A stretch of 64,000 nucleotides of DNA from Litorimonas sp039975855 (GCA_039975855.1 JBDWGH010000005.1:186001-250000), one strand, 5' to 3'. Shown: positions 26,116-35,350, counted from the first letter of the stretch. Translations and numbers: made by a program. Notes: generated by a model not told the origin, from the letters alone.

Positions 26116-27692
26116 TGCGTCTTTTACGGTCCACCGCGATTATCGGATCTTTGACTTTGGTCTCGCGCCTTTTGGGGCTCGTACGGGATATTTTAATTGC
26201 GCGCTTCCTCGGCGCGGGCGTTGTTTCGGATGCTTTTTTTACAGCCTTTAAGCTCCCCAACGTTTTTCGCCGGATGTTTGCAGAAGGCGCCTTTAATGCG
26301 GCCTTTGTTCCGCTTTACGCGAAACGCATAGAGCAGGATGGCGAGGTTGCTGCGGATGGGTTCGCTTCTGAATCAGCCGCCTGGCTGTTTGCTGTTGTCG
26401 CTTTTCTGGTGATTGCATTTGAGTTGACGATGCCATGGTCGTTAAACATTATCGCCTTCAGCATGGATAAAACCACGCTGGAAAACGGCACGACGCCTTA
26501 CGATTTGGCGGTACTCTATGCATGGCTAACAATGCCGTATTTGCTGTTTATGTCGATGACAGCCTTGTTCTCAGGCGTGCTCAATACAAGAAACCATTTC
26601 GCCCTCGCGGCGGGCGTGCCGATTGTTTTGAACATCCTAATGATCGGAACCCTCGTCCTATCGGGTGGGTTGGAGTGGTCACAACGTAATATCGGTTTAG
26701 CTTTGTCGGCGGCCATCACTCTGTCCGGCGCAGTTCAAATGGCGTTGGTTATTTGGGGATGCCGCAAGGCTGGTGTCAAATTTGGATTCAGGCGTCCACG
26801 CTATACGCCAGGCGTGCGCCGTCTGGTGACTCTCGGTATTCCTGGCATTATTAGCGCAGGTATCACGCAAATTAACTTGCTCGTCAGCCACGCTATTGCG
26901 CTGAGCGAGGCCAGCGCTGCTAGCTGGCTAACTTATGCAGACCGGCTTTATCAATTGCCGCTTGGCATGATCGGGATTGCTATGGGCGTGGCGTTGCTTC
27001 CGACTTTATCCCGCTCCATTCGCGCGGGCCGCGAAGGTGATGCAAAGACAACGCTCAACCGCGGTATAGAAATATCGCTCTTTCTAACTTTGCCTGCGGC
27101 GGTCGCGCTTTATGTTATTCCCGACTTCTTGATTTCAGGAATTTATCAACGCGGCGCTTTTACGTCTGAAACAACGCTCCAAGTGGCAAAAGCATTGCGC
27201 TGGTTTGCTCTTGGCCTGCCAGGCTTTGTTTTGCTGAAGGTCCTAACCCCTGCCTTTTTCGCGCGGGAAAACACCCGAACGCCTATGATTTGGGCCGGAA
27301 TTTCAGCCGCGATCAACCTCTCTCTTGGCTATACCCTGTTTCAGATTATTGGGTTTCATGGACTGGCGCTCGCCACATCAATCGCGGCCTGGGTGAACGT
27401 CTTTGGTTTGTCGGTTTTACTCTTAAAGTCGGGTGATTTGAGTCCCGACGCGAGTTTGACAAAACACCTACCGCGCATTGGCTTGGCTAGTGCTGTAATG
27501 GGCGCAGGGCTTTGGTGGGGCCGATCAATCTTGCCGGAACTTGGCGCGTCCAATATTCTGATGGATTTTTTCTGGCTCATACTTGTCTCCGTCGCTGGCG
27601 TAATTCTGTACGGTATTGCTGCGACCCTCTTGCGGGCCTACGACCTCGCCGATATAGGCAGGGCGTTTTCTAAATCTGCCCCGAAAGCTTAG
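26115..27692 (+). CDS. murJ: Lipid II flippase MurJ
   Basis: A 525-residue inner-membrane protein with about 14 hydrophobic segments, the MOP-superfamily flippase that moves lipid II to the periplasmic side for peptidoglycan synthesis. The start 'STAIIGSLTLVSRLLGLVRD' and 'FFTAFKLPNVFRRMFAEGAFNAAFVP' are diagnostic (RDIL and PN.FRR.FAEGA motifs). The ATG overlaps the glnD stop (TAATG); trpS starts three bases after the stop. Confidence 0.97.
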   Translation: MRLLRSTAIIGSLTLVSRLLGLVRDILIARFLGAGVVSDAFFTAFKLPNVFRRMFAEGAFNAAFVPLYAKRIEQDGEVAADGFASESAAWLFAVVAFLVIAFELTMPWSLNIIAFSMDKTTLENGTTPYDLAVLYAWLTMPYLLFMSMTALFSGVLNTRNHFALAAGVPIVLNILMIGTLVLSGGLEWSQRNIGLALSAAITLSGAVQMALVIWGCRKAGVKFGFRRPRYTPGVRRLVTLGIPGIISAGITQINLLVSHAIALSEASAASWLTYADRLYQLPLGMIGIAMGVALLPTLSRSIRAGREGDAKTTLNRGIEISLFLTLPAAVALYVIPDFLISGIYQRGAFTSETTLQVAKALRWFALGLPGFVLLKVLTPAFFARENTRTPMIWAGISAAINLSLGYTLFQIIGFHGLALATSIAAWVNVFGLSVLLLKSGDLSPDASLTKHLPRIGLASAVMGAGLWWGRSILPELGASNILMDFFWLILVSVAGVILYGIAATLLRAYDLADIGRAFSKSAPKA

Positions 27693-27695
27693 GCC

Positions 27696-28730
27696 ATGTC
27701 CGAAAATAAAATGCCGACTTATTCCGGCCCCGACCGCGTCTTTTCGGGTGTGCAGCCGTCTGGCTCACTTCACCTGGGAAACTATCTTGGTGCGTTGAAG
27801 AAATTCGCCAAATTACAGCACGAAAAGGACTGCGTGTTTTGTATTGTAGATTTGCATGCGATCACCGTGCCGCAAGACCCCACAAAACTCGCCGACCAAA
27901 CCCGCGAGATTGCGGCGGCTTATTTTGCGGCTGGCGTCGATCCCAAAAAAGCAATCGTCTACGCACAATCCTCTGTTCGCGCTCATACGGAGCTGGCTTG
28001 GTATTTTAACTGCGTGGCACGTACGGGTTGGCTCAACCGCATGACGCAGTTCAAAGACAAAGCTGGTAAGAATGCGGAGCGCGCCAGCGTCGGGCTTTAT
28101 ACTTATCCTGTGCTTCAAGCCGCCGACATTTTGGCGTTTAAAGGTACGCATGTCCCGGTTGGTGAAGATCAGAAACAGCATTTGGAACTGTCTCGCGACA
28201 TTGCCGCGAAATTTAATCATGATTTTGATGCGCCAAATTTCTTCCCGATTCCCGAACCCCTGATTGAGGGCCCTGGAGCCAAGATCATGTCTTTGCGGGA
28301 CGGAACTAAGAAGATGTCAAAGTCTGATCCGTCGGACGGATCTCGGATTAATTTGACCGACACGCCCGACCAAATTTCGAAAAAGGTCCGAAAGGCCAAG
28401 ACAGACACCGGCGCGGTTCCTGCTTACGCTGAAGAGATGGAGGGCCGTCCTGAAATCGCGAATCTTATCGGGATTTATGCCGCATTGTCTGAACGTTCAG
28501 AAGCCGACATTATGAACGAACATGGTGGCGGTCAGTTTGGTCCGTTCAAAGCCGCTCTGGCCGAAGTCGCAGTTGAAAAGTTGCGTCCCGTAACAGAATT
28601 GATGAATCGCTATCTCGCCGCTCCGGATGAGATAGATGCGATTTTGAACAAGGCTGGTGATGACGCCGCGGCAATCGCTGATCCGATCGTTGCAGATGTG
28701 CGTAAAATTATTGGATTTAGAGGAGCCTAA
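27696..28730 (+). CDS. trpS: Tryptophanyl-tRNA synthetase
   Basis: A 344-residue class I aminoacyl-tRNA synthetase that charges tRNA-Trp. The HIGH-type motif is in 'GVQPSGSLHLGNYLGA' and the KMSKS motif in 'KKMSKSDPSDGS'. Length is typical. It is the last gene of the mutS-glnD-murJ-trpS block; the next gene starts one base after its stop, with the ribosome site AGGAG inside the trpS 3' end. Confidence 0.98.
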   Translation: MSENKMPTYSGPDRVFSGVQPSGSLHLGNYLGALKKFAKLQHEKDCVFCIVDLHAITVPQDPTKLADQTREIAAAYFAAGVDPKKAIVYAQSSVRAHTELAWYFNCVARTGWLNRMTQFKDKAGKNAERASVGLYTYPVLQAADILAFKGTHVPVGEDQKQHLELSRDIAAKFNHDFDAPNFFPIPEPLIEGPGAKIMSLRDGTKKMSKSDPSDGSRINLTDTPDQISKKVRKAKTDTGAVPAYAEEMEGRPEIANLIGIYAALSERSEADIMNEHGGGQFGPFKAALAEVAVEKLRPVTELMNRYLAAPDEIDAILNKAGDDAAAIADPIVADVRKIIGFRGA

Positions 28731-28731
28731 C

Positions 28732-29202
28732 ATGCGCCGAATTCTTCTGACACTTGCGGCCCTGACCCTTATTGGCTGCGGTGAGCACACCCATCCTGGC
28801 GAAGGCATCGAAATTTCCAACGCGCGCATCAATCCGCCACTGCCGGGTCAAACGACGGGCGTCGCTTTTATGGAATTGATAAATTACGACGATAGTGACC
28901 GCTTGCTGGCCATTACATCGTCCGCAAGCGATAGGATTGAGCTTCATACGCATTTGAATGAAGACGGTGTGATGAAAATGCGCCGTATTGACGGCGTTGA
29001 CTTACCTCACGTTGAAGCGGTGGCTCTCAAGCCCGGCAGCTTCCACGTCATGATGTTCGATACAAGTGTTGCCCTAGGTGATGAGGTTGTTCTCACGCTA
29101 GATTTTGAAAATGCTGATGATCTGACAGTCGTCGCGCCAGTTGTTCTTCGCGGCGAAATGCCAAGCGGTGACGCGGATCACGGCAGTCATTCAGGGCACT
29201 AA
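28732..29202 (+). CDS. PCu(A)C-type copper chaperone lipoprotein
   Basis: A 156-residue protein with a lipoprotein signal (MRRILLTLAALTLIGC, lipobox LIGC) and one PCu(A)C domain. The copper ligands of the family are visible as His in 'ELHTHL', Met in 'MKMRRID' and the later 'FHVMMF'. The last residues are His-rich (DHGSHSGH), another potential metal site. PCu(A)C proteins deliver Cu(I) to the CuA site of cytochrome oxidase in the periplasm. AGGAG precedes the ATG; probably co-transcribed with trpS. Confidence 0.88.
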   Translation: MRRILLTLAALTLIGCGEHTHPGEGIEISNARINPPLPGQTTGVAFMELINYDDSDRLLAITSSASDRIELHTHLNEDGVMKMRRIDGVDLPHVEAVALKPGSFHVMMFDTSVALGDEVVLTLDFENADDLTVVAPVVLRGEMPSGDADHGSHSGH

Positions 29203-29209
29203 CCCGAAT

Positions 29210-30145
29210 TCAAAATGTCAGTGATGTGACGTCGCCGGCTTTTCTAATCCGTTTCAACTCAGTCTGGAAATTTTCATATCTTGCCTGAGTGGAGGGGTGT
29301 GAGCTTTCAGTTTCACTCCCGCCTTCGTGAGGATGGGCCGTATTGTCCCAATAGGCCACTGCGGCTTCAATATCATATCCGGCTCGTGCCATCAGGACGA
29401 GGGCCATTCGATCGGCTTCCAGCTCCAATTCCTGGCTGGGCGCTTTGTCAATATGACCTGCAATTACATGGGCCATTTCGTGGGCAATCACGAGGGCGAG
29501 GTTTGTATCATCCGGAACGGATCGCATCAGCGCAGAGGTAATCAGGACATCCGTCCCATCGGTGTGCCCATTTATGTCATTTGAGAAAACGACTTTTGCG
29601 GGGATGTCGCAGGCCGTGTCAGGGCGGATACGCGCTAGGAATTCTTGCCCACTAGCTGTGCGAATGCGAACTTTGGATAAGACGCTGTCAAAGCCGTTTC
29701 GTAAAACGGCGCGATTATAGGTGTTCATCAATTTTTCGGAACTGATTGGGTTTCCATTCACGGCCAAGATTTTATCTCCAGGCTCAATGCGAGCTTCAGC
29801 TGCAGAGGTATTAGGCCGCACGGCCCGCACATATATTCCGCTAGGCTTCACGCCCAAGAGGGATTCTGCCATAGGGCGAATGGGTTTTGGGTAGTCTTCC
29901 AATCGGTGAATTGTGAATCCTGGGTCACGCCGAGTTTGGGGACACAGTTTGGCATTTTTCAAACGCAGCGGCGCAGCAACACGGGCCAGTCTTTGGTTCA
30001 GGCCTTGATATTCGGCCAATACATCTTCGAAGGTTGTGTCTGCTGCGCGCGTTGCAGATGTCGGCAGAGGGGTTGGGGCAGGCTGATGTGTTGCCTCCAA
30101 CTCAGGCGCGGCTGAACTATCCGCGCAGCCTGTCGTCAAAACCAT
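29210..30145 (-). CDS. PDZ-M48 family metalloprotease, probable lipoprotein
   Basis: A 311-residue protein from the ATG at 30145: a PDZ domain (residues about 100-165, 'GIYVRAVRPNTSAAEARIEPGDKILAVNG') followed by an M48 zinc protease core with HEMAH near residue 225 and the glutamate ligand in 'ELEADRMAL'. With this start the lipobox TTGC sits only seven residues in, too short for a signal peptide. An in-frame ATT at 30166, sharing its A with the upstream stop, would give a normal lipoprotein signal (RSLALVMVLTTGC). It is a tandem paralogue of the next upstream gene. Confidence 0.85.
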   Translation of the reverse strand: MVLTTGCADSSAAPELEATHQPAPTPLPTSATRAADTTFEDVLAEYQGLNQRLARVAAPLRLKNAKLCPQTRRDPGFTIHRLEDYPKPIRPMAESLLGVKPSGIYVRAVRPNTSAAEARIEPGDKILAVNGNPISSEKLMNTYNRAVLRNGFDSVLSKVRIRTASGQEFLARIRPDTACDIPAKVVFSNDINGHTDGTDVLITSALMRSVPDDTNLALVIAHEMAHVIAGHIDKAPSQELELEADRMALVLMARAGYDIEAAVAYWDNTAHPHEGGSETESSHPSTQARYENFQTELKRIRKAGDVTSLTF

Positions 30146-30165
30146 AACGAGCGCTAAACTTCGAA

Positions 30166-31152
30166 TTAACTGCCGGATGGGTCATCCCCCGAAATGAAAT
30201 TGGGAAGAAGGGCGGCGCCCGATTTCTGCTTGGCCAAAATTTCCTCGCGTGCCGCCCGGATACGTAAATAGCGATCCGGAAATGTTGGATGGGTCTTGGC
30301 CCGGTTAATGCCTTTGGGGGAAACCTTGGCCAGCCGTTGCCAAAAACCCTCTACGCCCTCAGGTGAGTATCCAGCCCGTACCATATAATAGAGACCGACA
30401 TAATCGGCTTCACTTTCAAACGGACGGGTATATCGCGTGCCGCCGAAACTGATGATATAATTCCCGATGGATTTTCGGATATGTCCCATGGAATTGTGCG
30501 CCAGTTCATGTCCGATGATGAGGGCCAGCTCGCTATCGCTTTGTGTGAATTCCATCATCCCAGATGTAATTGTAATGTTCCGTCCGTCAGCATAAGCGTT
30601 GATAACGGTACTATTCCTCAGTTGAAGGTTATAATCACAGGCAGAGACTGGCTCGACCTTGATCGTAATGTTTTCGCTTCCGCGCCGAATATTGACGGTA
30701 TTATCTGCCAAAACATTATCCCAGCTATCACCGTCCAACTTGGCTGGCTCTCCGGCATCATTCAAAATAACGTCGCCGCGTTTAAAACCAGCCAAGGCAG
30801 CTGGACTGCCATCGGCAATATGGAAAATTCGAGCGGTTTCATCGGCGCCTAACACTTGGCCAGCTGCCGATCGAAGCCGCTTTGGGTAGGATTTAAGGCT
30901 ATGTGTTTTCACGCCGATCGCCGCGCGGACCTTTGGGCAGAGTTCTGAGTTTGCCGTCAGAACGGGCCAACCCGCATTTAGTAAAACGCCAGCATCAATT
31001 TCGATTTTGCGTAATGCTTCGGTTTCTTGATACTGAGTTTCCGCGGCCAAATCTGGAGCAGTGATTTCGGGAAGGCGCGTGTCTAGACCTGCGCAGGCGG
31101 TTAAGGCGGAGCTTAAAAACAAGGCAGTCAGTAAATAGGGACGCGAACTCAT
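30166..31152 (-). CDS. PDZ-M48 family metalloprotease lipoprotein
   Basis: A 328-residue protein with a lipoprotein signal ending in LTAC (Cys at residue 20). It continues with a PDZ domain (about residues 105-165, 'FHIADGSPAALAGFKRGDVIL') and an M48 protease domain with HELAH near residue 218 and the third ligand in 'FESEADYVGLYYM'. M48 lipoproteins such as BepA/LoiP act in outer-membrane protein quality control; this is inferred by family only. The following gene is a paralogue with the same domain order. Confidence 0.9.
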   Translation of the reverse strand: MSSRPYLLTALFLSSALTACAGLDTRLPEITAPDLAAETQYQETEALRKIEIDAGVLLNAGWPVLTANSELCPKVRAAIGVKTHSLKSYPKRLRSAAGQVLGADETARIFHIADGSPAALAGFKRGDVILNDAGEPAKLDGDSWDNVLADNTVNIRRGSENITIKVEPVSACDYNLQLRNSTVINAYADGRNITITSGMMEFTQSDSELALIIGHELAHNSMGHIRKSIGNYIISFGGTRYTRPFESEADYVGLYYMVRAGYSPEGVEGFWQRLAKVSPKGINRAKTHPTFPDRYLRIRAAREEILAKQKSGAALLPNFISGDDPSGS

Positions 31153-31232
31153 AACCTATGCACCTTGCACAGATTGCCAGCTTACCGTCAATGTGACTTG
31201 CGCATCACAGTGACGTGTCCCACATAGCGGTC

Positions 31233-31811
31233 ATGTTTATACAAACCGAAGATACGCCGAATCCGGCAACATTAAAATTCCTTCCAGGTCGAGACGTTGT
31301 TGGCCCTGACGGGCGAGTGCGCGAATATACGCGTGGGGATGATATCGCGGATGCGCCAATGGCTGAAATGCTATTCATGATTCCCGATGTTCACCGCGTC
31401 TTTTTCGGAAATGACTATATCTCTGTGACGCGCGGTGAAGATGCGCAATGGAAACATCTAAAGCCCGCGGTTTTGGGCGCGATTATGGATTTCTACGTCG
31501 CGGGCGGCACGCCGCTTCTGGACCAATTGCAAGCTGGCGATGTCGAAGAACGAGTCTATGAAGGCGAAACACTGGAAATCGTTGAGCAAATCAAAGAGCT
31601 GATTGAGCTGCGCGTACGCCCGGCCGTCGCCCAAGATGGCGGTGATATTGTTTTCAAACATTTCGATGATGCGGATGGCATTGTCTTTTTGGAAATGCGC
31701 GGTGCTTGCGCGGGTTGCCCGTCCTCCACAATGACGCTCAAACACGGAATTGAAAATCTGTTGAAACACTATGTTCCGGAAGTGAATGGTGTTGAACAGG
31801 CTGTGGCCTAA
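31233..31811 (+). CDS. NifU/Nfu family iron-sulfur carrier protein
   Basis: A 192-residue Fe-S scaffold/carrier. The N-terminal Nfu domain begins with the typical 'MFIQTEDTPNPATLKFLPG', and the C-terminal NifU domain carries the cluster motif C-x-x-C in 'CAGCPSST'. Nfu proteins deliver 4Fe-4S clusters to client enzymes; MiaB, encoded 4 kb downstream, is a known type of client. I chose ATG 31233 for its canonical N-terminus; a GTG at 31215 would add six residues. tsaB starts seven bases after the stop. Confidence 0.94.
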   Translation: MFIQTEDTPNPATLKFLPGRDVVGPDGRVREYTRGDDIADAPMAEMLFMIPDVHRVFFGNDYISVTRGEDAQWKHLKPAVLGAIMDFYVAGGTPLLDQLQAGDVEERVYEGETLEIVEQIKELIELRVRPAVAQDGGDIVFKHFDDADGIVFLEMRGACAGCPSSTMTLKHGIENLLKHYVPEVNGVEQAVA

Positions 31812-31818
31812 TCTTTGA

Positions 31819-32424
31819 ATGATTGTCTTAGGTCTCGATACGACGGGCCCAAATTGCTCAGTCTCTCTTGTAGACGATAGCTCTGTGCGCGCGCATATTT
31901 GCCGGAATATTGGACGTGGCCATGCCGAAGTTTTGGCCGGAATGGTTGCTGATGTCTTCGACATTGCGGATCTGCACCCTGCGGATGTTGATCGTCTCGC
32001 CGTGTGTACGGGGCCGGGAAGCTTTACGGGGCTTCGCGTCGCACTCTCATTTGCCAAAGGATTCGCCTTGCCGCGAGAATTGCCAGTTGTTGGCATTGAT
32101 GCGTTGGAGATTACAGCAATCGGGATGGACCCAGAGTCTGAAAAACGGCTTGCTGTGTCTCAAGATATTCGCCGCGCTGAATTTTTCTTTGCTGTCTATG
32201 AGAACGGCGTCCCGGTCTTTTCGCCTCAAGCTATTTCAAAAGATGAAATGGAAGAGCGCTCTAAAGACGAAGATGCGGTCCATGATGTTCTTGTGGACAC
32301 GCGCATTCTCGCCTGGCTCGCGATGGACCGAAACCCGGAGTCTCATCCAGCCGAGCCGCTCTATTCTCGCGGCCCTGACGCGAAATTGCCGGGCGGCAAA
32401 TCTCTGCCGAAACCAAAGACGTGA
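31819..32424 (+). CDS. tsaB: tRNA threonylcarbamoyladenosine biosynthesis protein TsaB
   Basis: A 201-residue ASKHA-fold protein, partner of TsaD and TsaE in making t6A37 of ANN-decoding tRNAs. The start 'MIVLGLDTTGPNCSVSLVDD' and 'CTGPGSFTGLRVALSFAKGFAL' are the family signatures. It overlaps rimI by four bases (GTGA), the usual alphaproteobacterial arrangement. Confidence 0.95.
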   Translation: MIVLGLDTTGPNCSVSLVDDSSVRAHICRNIGRGHAEVLAGMVADVFDIADLHPADVDRLAVCTGPGSFTGLRVALSFAKGFALPRELPVVGIDALEITAIGMDPESEKRLAVSQDIRRAEFFFAVYENGVPVFSPQAISKDEMEERSKDEDAVHDVLVDTRILAWLAMDRNPESHPAEPLYSRGPDAKLPGGKSLPKPKT

Positions 32425-32849
32425 GAGCGCTCGCCGCCACAGATGCGCGGGACATGGCAGCCATTCATGCGGAGAGTTTTGATCGGTCTTGGGAGGCCAT
32501 TGAAATGGCTACCCACACGCAACGCGATCTGTGTCTCGGGGCAGACCAAAACGAATCCTTGTCTGCATTTATCATTGTATCAACGGCCGCAGACCAAGCC
32601 GAAATTCTGACAATTGCCACGACGACGACGGCGCGTCGCCAAGGCTTTGGCCGAAAACTGATAGATCATGCGGTCAAAACTCTACGCGAACGAGGCGTCG
32701 CTGAGTTGTTTCTGGAGGTTGCCGAAGACAATATTGGCGCGCTGGCCCTTTATCGTGATGCTGGTTTCCAACCTATTGGACGTCGCCCCGGATATTACCG
32801 AAGAGAGGATGGCCGAGTCGCCGCTATCACCTTTTCGAAAAAGGTCTAG
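32421..32849 (+). CDS. rimI: Ribosomal protein S18 alanine N-acetyltransferase-like (RimI)
   Basis: A 142-residue GNAT acetyltransferase. The acetyl-CoA loop is 'ARRQGFGRKLI' and the C-terminal 'EDNIGALALYRDAGFQPIGRRPGYY' is typical of RimI, which acetylates the N-terminus of ribosomal protein S18. The start is a GTG that overlaps the tsaB stop (GTGA). tsaB-rimI-fur is a standard alphaproteobacterial order. Confidence 0.92.
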   Translation: MRALAATDARDMAAIHAESFDRSWEAIEMATHTQRDLCLGADQNESLSAFIIVSTAADQAEILTIATTTTARRQGFGRKLIDHAVKTLRERGVAELFLEVAEDNIGALALYRDAGFQPIGRRPGYYRREDGRVAAITFSKKV

Positions 32850-32881
32850 CGATACGGCGCGCAGCAGAGTATTAGAGAAAT

Positions 32882-33292
32882 ATGACAAGTATCCTTGAAA
32901 AAAAATGTGTCGAACGCGGTCTGCGCATGACAGATCAACGCCGCATCATCGCGCAAGTCCTGTCGGAAGCGACAGACCATCCAGATGCAGAAGAAGTCTA
33001 TACGCGCGCCAGCGCCAAAGACCCGAAGATTTCACTCGCCACTGTTTATCGAACCGTGCGTTTGTTTGATGAAGCCGGTATTATCGAAACACATGATTTT
33101 CGGGATGGCCGCGCGCGTTATGAGCTCGCCGAGGGCGAACATCATGACCATTTGATTGATGTCCAAACAGGCGACGTCATTGAATTCGTCAATGAAGAGA
33201 TCGAAAAGCTGCAGGAAAAAATTGCAAAAGAACTCGGCTATGAACTCGTCGATCACCGTATGGAGCTCTACGGACGGAAGATCAAAGATTGA
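32882..33292 (+). CDS. fur: Ferric uptake regulator family protein (Fur/Mur)
   Basis: A 136-residue metal-sensing repressor. The winged helix ('RGLRMTDQRRIIAQVLSEATDHPDAEEVY', 'SLATVYRTVRLFDEAGIIE') is followed by the dimerisation domain with the metal-binding 'EHHDHLIDVQTGDVIEF'. No CxxC structural zinc motif is seen, as in many alphaproteobacterial members, which may respond to iron or manganese. Position after tsaB-rimI fits the orthologous Fur. A candidate iron box precedes bfd in this window. Its stop overlaps the next ATG by one base. Confidence 0.94.
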   Translation: MTSILEKKCVERGLRMTDQRRIIAQVLSEATDHPDAEEVYTRASAKDPKISLATVYRTVRLFDEAGIIETHDFRDGRARYELAEGEHHDHLIDVQTGDVIEFVNEEIEKLQEKIAKELGYELVDHRMELYGRKIKD

Positions 33293-33861
33293 TGTCTAAC
33301 TTTCTGCGCGCCGGCTTCGTCGTTTTGCCAGCGTGGATTATCCTAGCAACGATCGCCGGATTTTTTGCAGGTGATTACAATCCAATTGCATCCCATGTCA
33401 GTGTTATGACGCTGGAAGATACGCCTGGACATTTTATTGCCAATTTAGCTGCGCTGATTGCTGGCGGCAGTCTTGTTCTATTTGGTTTAGGTCTCTGGCG
33501 ATTGTCTAAACGCATATTTGCTGCAGGCGCGCTTTGTTGGATCGTCTTTGGTGTTTCGATGATTGGGAACGGAATTTGGCCGATGGGGTCACCCATGCAC
33601 GGTATTTACATAATCGGTATATTCAATGTGCTGGCGCCAGCTCTGACCTTGCTGGATTTGCGTGATTCGCACTTGATGCGAAAGTTGCACGGCGTAACGG
33701 TTTTCGTGAGTTTGATGGGTGTGTTATATCTCTGGATATTGCTTAACGGATTCGACCCAGAAGGGTATTCTGGCCTGACCCAACGTATATTCGGGTCTAT
33801 CAATTATCTGTGGCCTTTCGTCTTTGCTTGGACATATTTTCGCAGCCACGCTCGGCCATAG
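33292..33861 (+). CDS. DUF998-type membrane protein
   Basis: A 189-residue membrane protein with five or six predicted helices, with 'GDYNPIASHVSVM' after the first helix. The layout and loop resemble DUF998, a membrane family of unknown function. The ATG overlaps the fur stop (TGATG), so it is probably translated from the same message as fur. No role in iron regulation can be inferred beyond that coupling. Confidence 0.75.
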   Translation: MSNFLRAGFVVLPAWIILATIAGFFAGDYNPIASHVSVMTLEDTPGHFIANLAALIAGGSLVLFGLGLWRLSKRIFAAGALCWIVFGVSMIGNGIWPMGSPMHGIYIIGIFNVLAPALTLLDLRDSHLMRKLHGVTVFVSLMGVLYLWILLNGFDPEGYSGLTQRIFGSINYLWPFVFAWTYFRSHARP

Positions 33862-33903
33862 GGTTTTGACTCAATATTAGCTTTTTTTTCGTAAGTCCTC
33901 GCC

Positions 33904-34785
33904 ATGGACTTTCTGACCTTCATATCCTTGCTTTGGGAGTTGTTTAACGACGTGCCCCAAATCATCACGGGATTGCTGATTTTTCCACCATTGCTTTATT
34001 TGGTAAAACGTCTCTCCGGGACATCCAAAGGCTTGTCGGATTTCATGCCCAGCGGCGAGGACCTTTACAGCTACCGCAATAATTTCATGTTGGTGATGTT
34101 GAACATCGTGACGTGGACGGCCTTGTTCGTGGTCTTTGATCAATATCTCATCAATTTTTGGGAAGACACATTCGGTATGACGCGTTTGGACCCTTTCAGG
34201 TCCTGGCCTTTGGCGGCGCAAGTCTTGGTCATGCTCGTGATATTGGATTTCACAAATTACTGGTCACACCGCTTGCTGCACCGTCCTTGGATGTGGGGCA
34301 TTCACAGCCTGCACCATTCGGATGAGCATATGAATTTCTCGACGAATTTCCGCGTGCATGGTTTGGAAATGGTCCAAATGAAAATGGTTGTGGTTGTGAT
34401 TACAGGATGGCTCAGCCTACCTGCCGCAGCGCTGGCCGTCGCTGTGTTCTTGCGGGGGTGGTATGGGCTTTACGTGCATTCGCGCCTGCCCTTTGATCAC
34501 GGCCGGCTTCGCAAGATTTTTGTATCGCCAAATTATCACCGCTGGCACCATGCGGATGACCCGGCTGTGTATGGTAAAAACCTAAGCGATATGTTCGTGA
34601 TTTGGGATCTGGCTTTCGGGACGCATTACGACCCCGGCACATGTGATATCCCGCAAGGCGTCTCTGATGCCCCCAAAGATATTTTCCGCGCGCAATATTT
34701 CCCGGTGACCTATTTGGTTCGGAAGTTTCGGGGACGAAAAGTCAACGAGACTCTAAAGCCGGCGATTAAAAATTCTGCTGTCTGA
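33904..34785 (+). CDS. Sterol desaturase / fatty acid hydroxylase family protein
   Basis: A 293-residue membrane di-iron oxygenase. The histidine clusters are visible in order: 'HRLLH', 'HSLHHSDEHMN' and 'YHRWHH', with several hydrophobic segments before and between them. Family members hydroxylate or desaturate lipids, hopanoids or carotenoids; the substrate is unknown. Its 3' end overlaps the convergent secreted protein gene by 20 bases. Confidence 0.88.
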   Translation: MDFLTFISLLWELFNDVPQIITGLLIFPPLLYLVKRLSGTSKGLSDFMPSGEDLYSYRNNFMLVMLNIVTWTALFVVFDQYLINFWEDTFGMTRLDPFRSWPLAAQVLVMLVILDFTNYWSHRLLHRPWMWGIHSLHHSDEHMNFSTNFRVHGLEMVQMKMVVVVITGWLSLPAAALAVAVFLRGWYGLYVHSRLPFDHGRLRKIFVSPNYHRWHHADDPAVYGKNLSDMFVIWDLAFGTHYDPGTCDIPQGVSDAPKDIFRAQYFPVTYLVRKFRGRKVNETLKPAIKNSAV

Positions 34786-35350
34786 GCCAGCTTTTCCAAG
34801 CTTTCCAATTCCGTCTTCGGCTGTCATCTCGGTACAGCAGGCAAGGATTTGATGCGATAGAAAAGGTCTTGTCTTCGGTTTCATAGTTCTCATTAGGAAG
34901 CAAACCTCTTTCTTCGCAGGACCAACGGGACATCAACTGAACATCTTCATGCTTTTCGAAATAATTAATTACGACCATGTCTGGTAGGGGGTTTGCACAT
35001 GAGCCTGTGCTCAATCCTCCATCGGTATCATACGCGCTAACGAGCTGGCGCTCACCAAGTGTGAACCAAACTCCGCAAGCTGCACCGTCCTGACGATGTG
35101 ATATTTCAACCTTGCGCTTTTCGGGATTCCCACGAAACATCCTGTCAATTTCAAAGGTGGTTACAACAGTATTGTCAAAACGGTCTTCATTTGGTTTTAG
35201 GCGGGTCAAAATGGGCGTTCCGACAAAAACTACATCTGTTCCAATATGTTCGCCAACGCTTTTGTTCGAAATACCAACACAGCTGCACGCTACCGCATAT
35301 GAAGTGAGGCTGACTAAGAAACAGATCGAAAGAATGAAACGCAATATCAT
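34766..35350 (-). CDS. Secreted Cys-rich protein, TIMP/NTR-like start
   Basis: A 194-residue exported protein. The signal peptide (hydrophobic to about residue 20) ends directly before CSCVG, so the mature protein would begin with Cys-Ser-Cys, the N-terminus typical of netrin/TIMP-like (NTR) domains. Further features are 'DVVFVGTPIL', 'VTTFEIDRMFRG' and paired cysteines (CGVW, GSCANP, SCEE, NPCLL). Bacterial TIMP-like proteins exist but their targets are unknown. It could alternatively be a lipoprotein at the same Cys, though the lipobox is imperfect. Convergent with the desaturase-like gene. Confidence 0.65.
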   Translation of the reverse strand: MILRFILSICFLVSLTSYAVACSCVGISNKSVGEHIGTDVVFVGTPILTRLKPNEDRFDNTVVTTFEIDRMFRGNPEKRKVEISHRQDGAACGVWFTLGERQLVSAYDTDGGLSTGSCANPLPDMVVINYFEKHEDVQLMSRWSCEERGLLPNENYETEDKTFSIASNPCLLYRDDSRRRNWKAWKSWLRQQNF

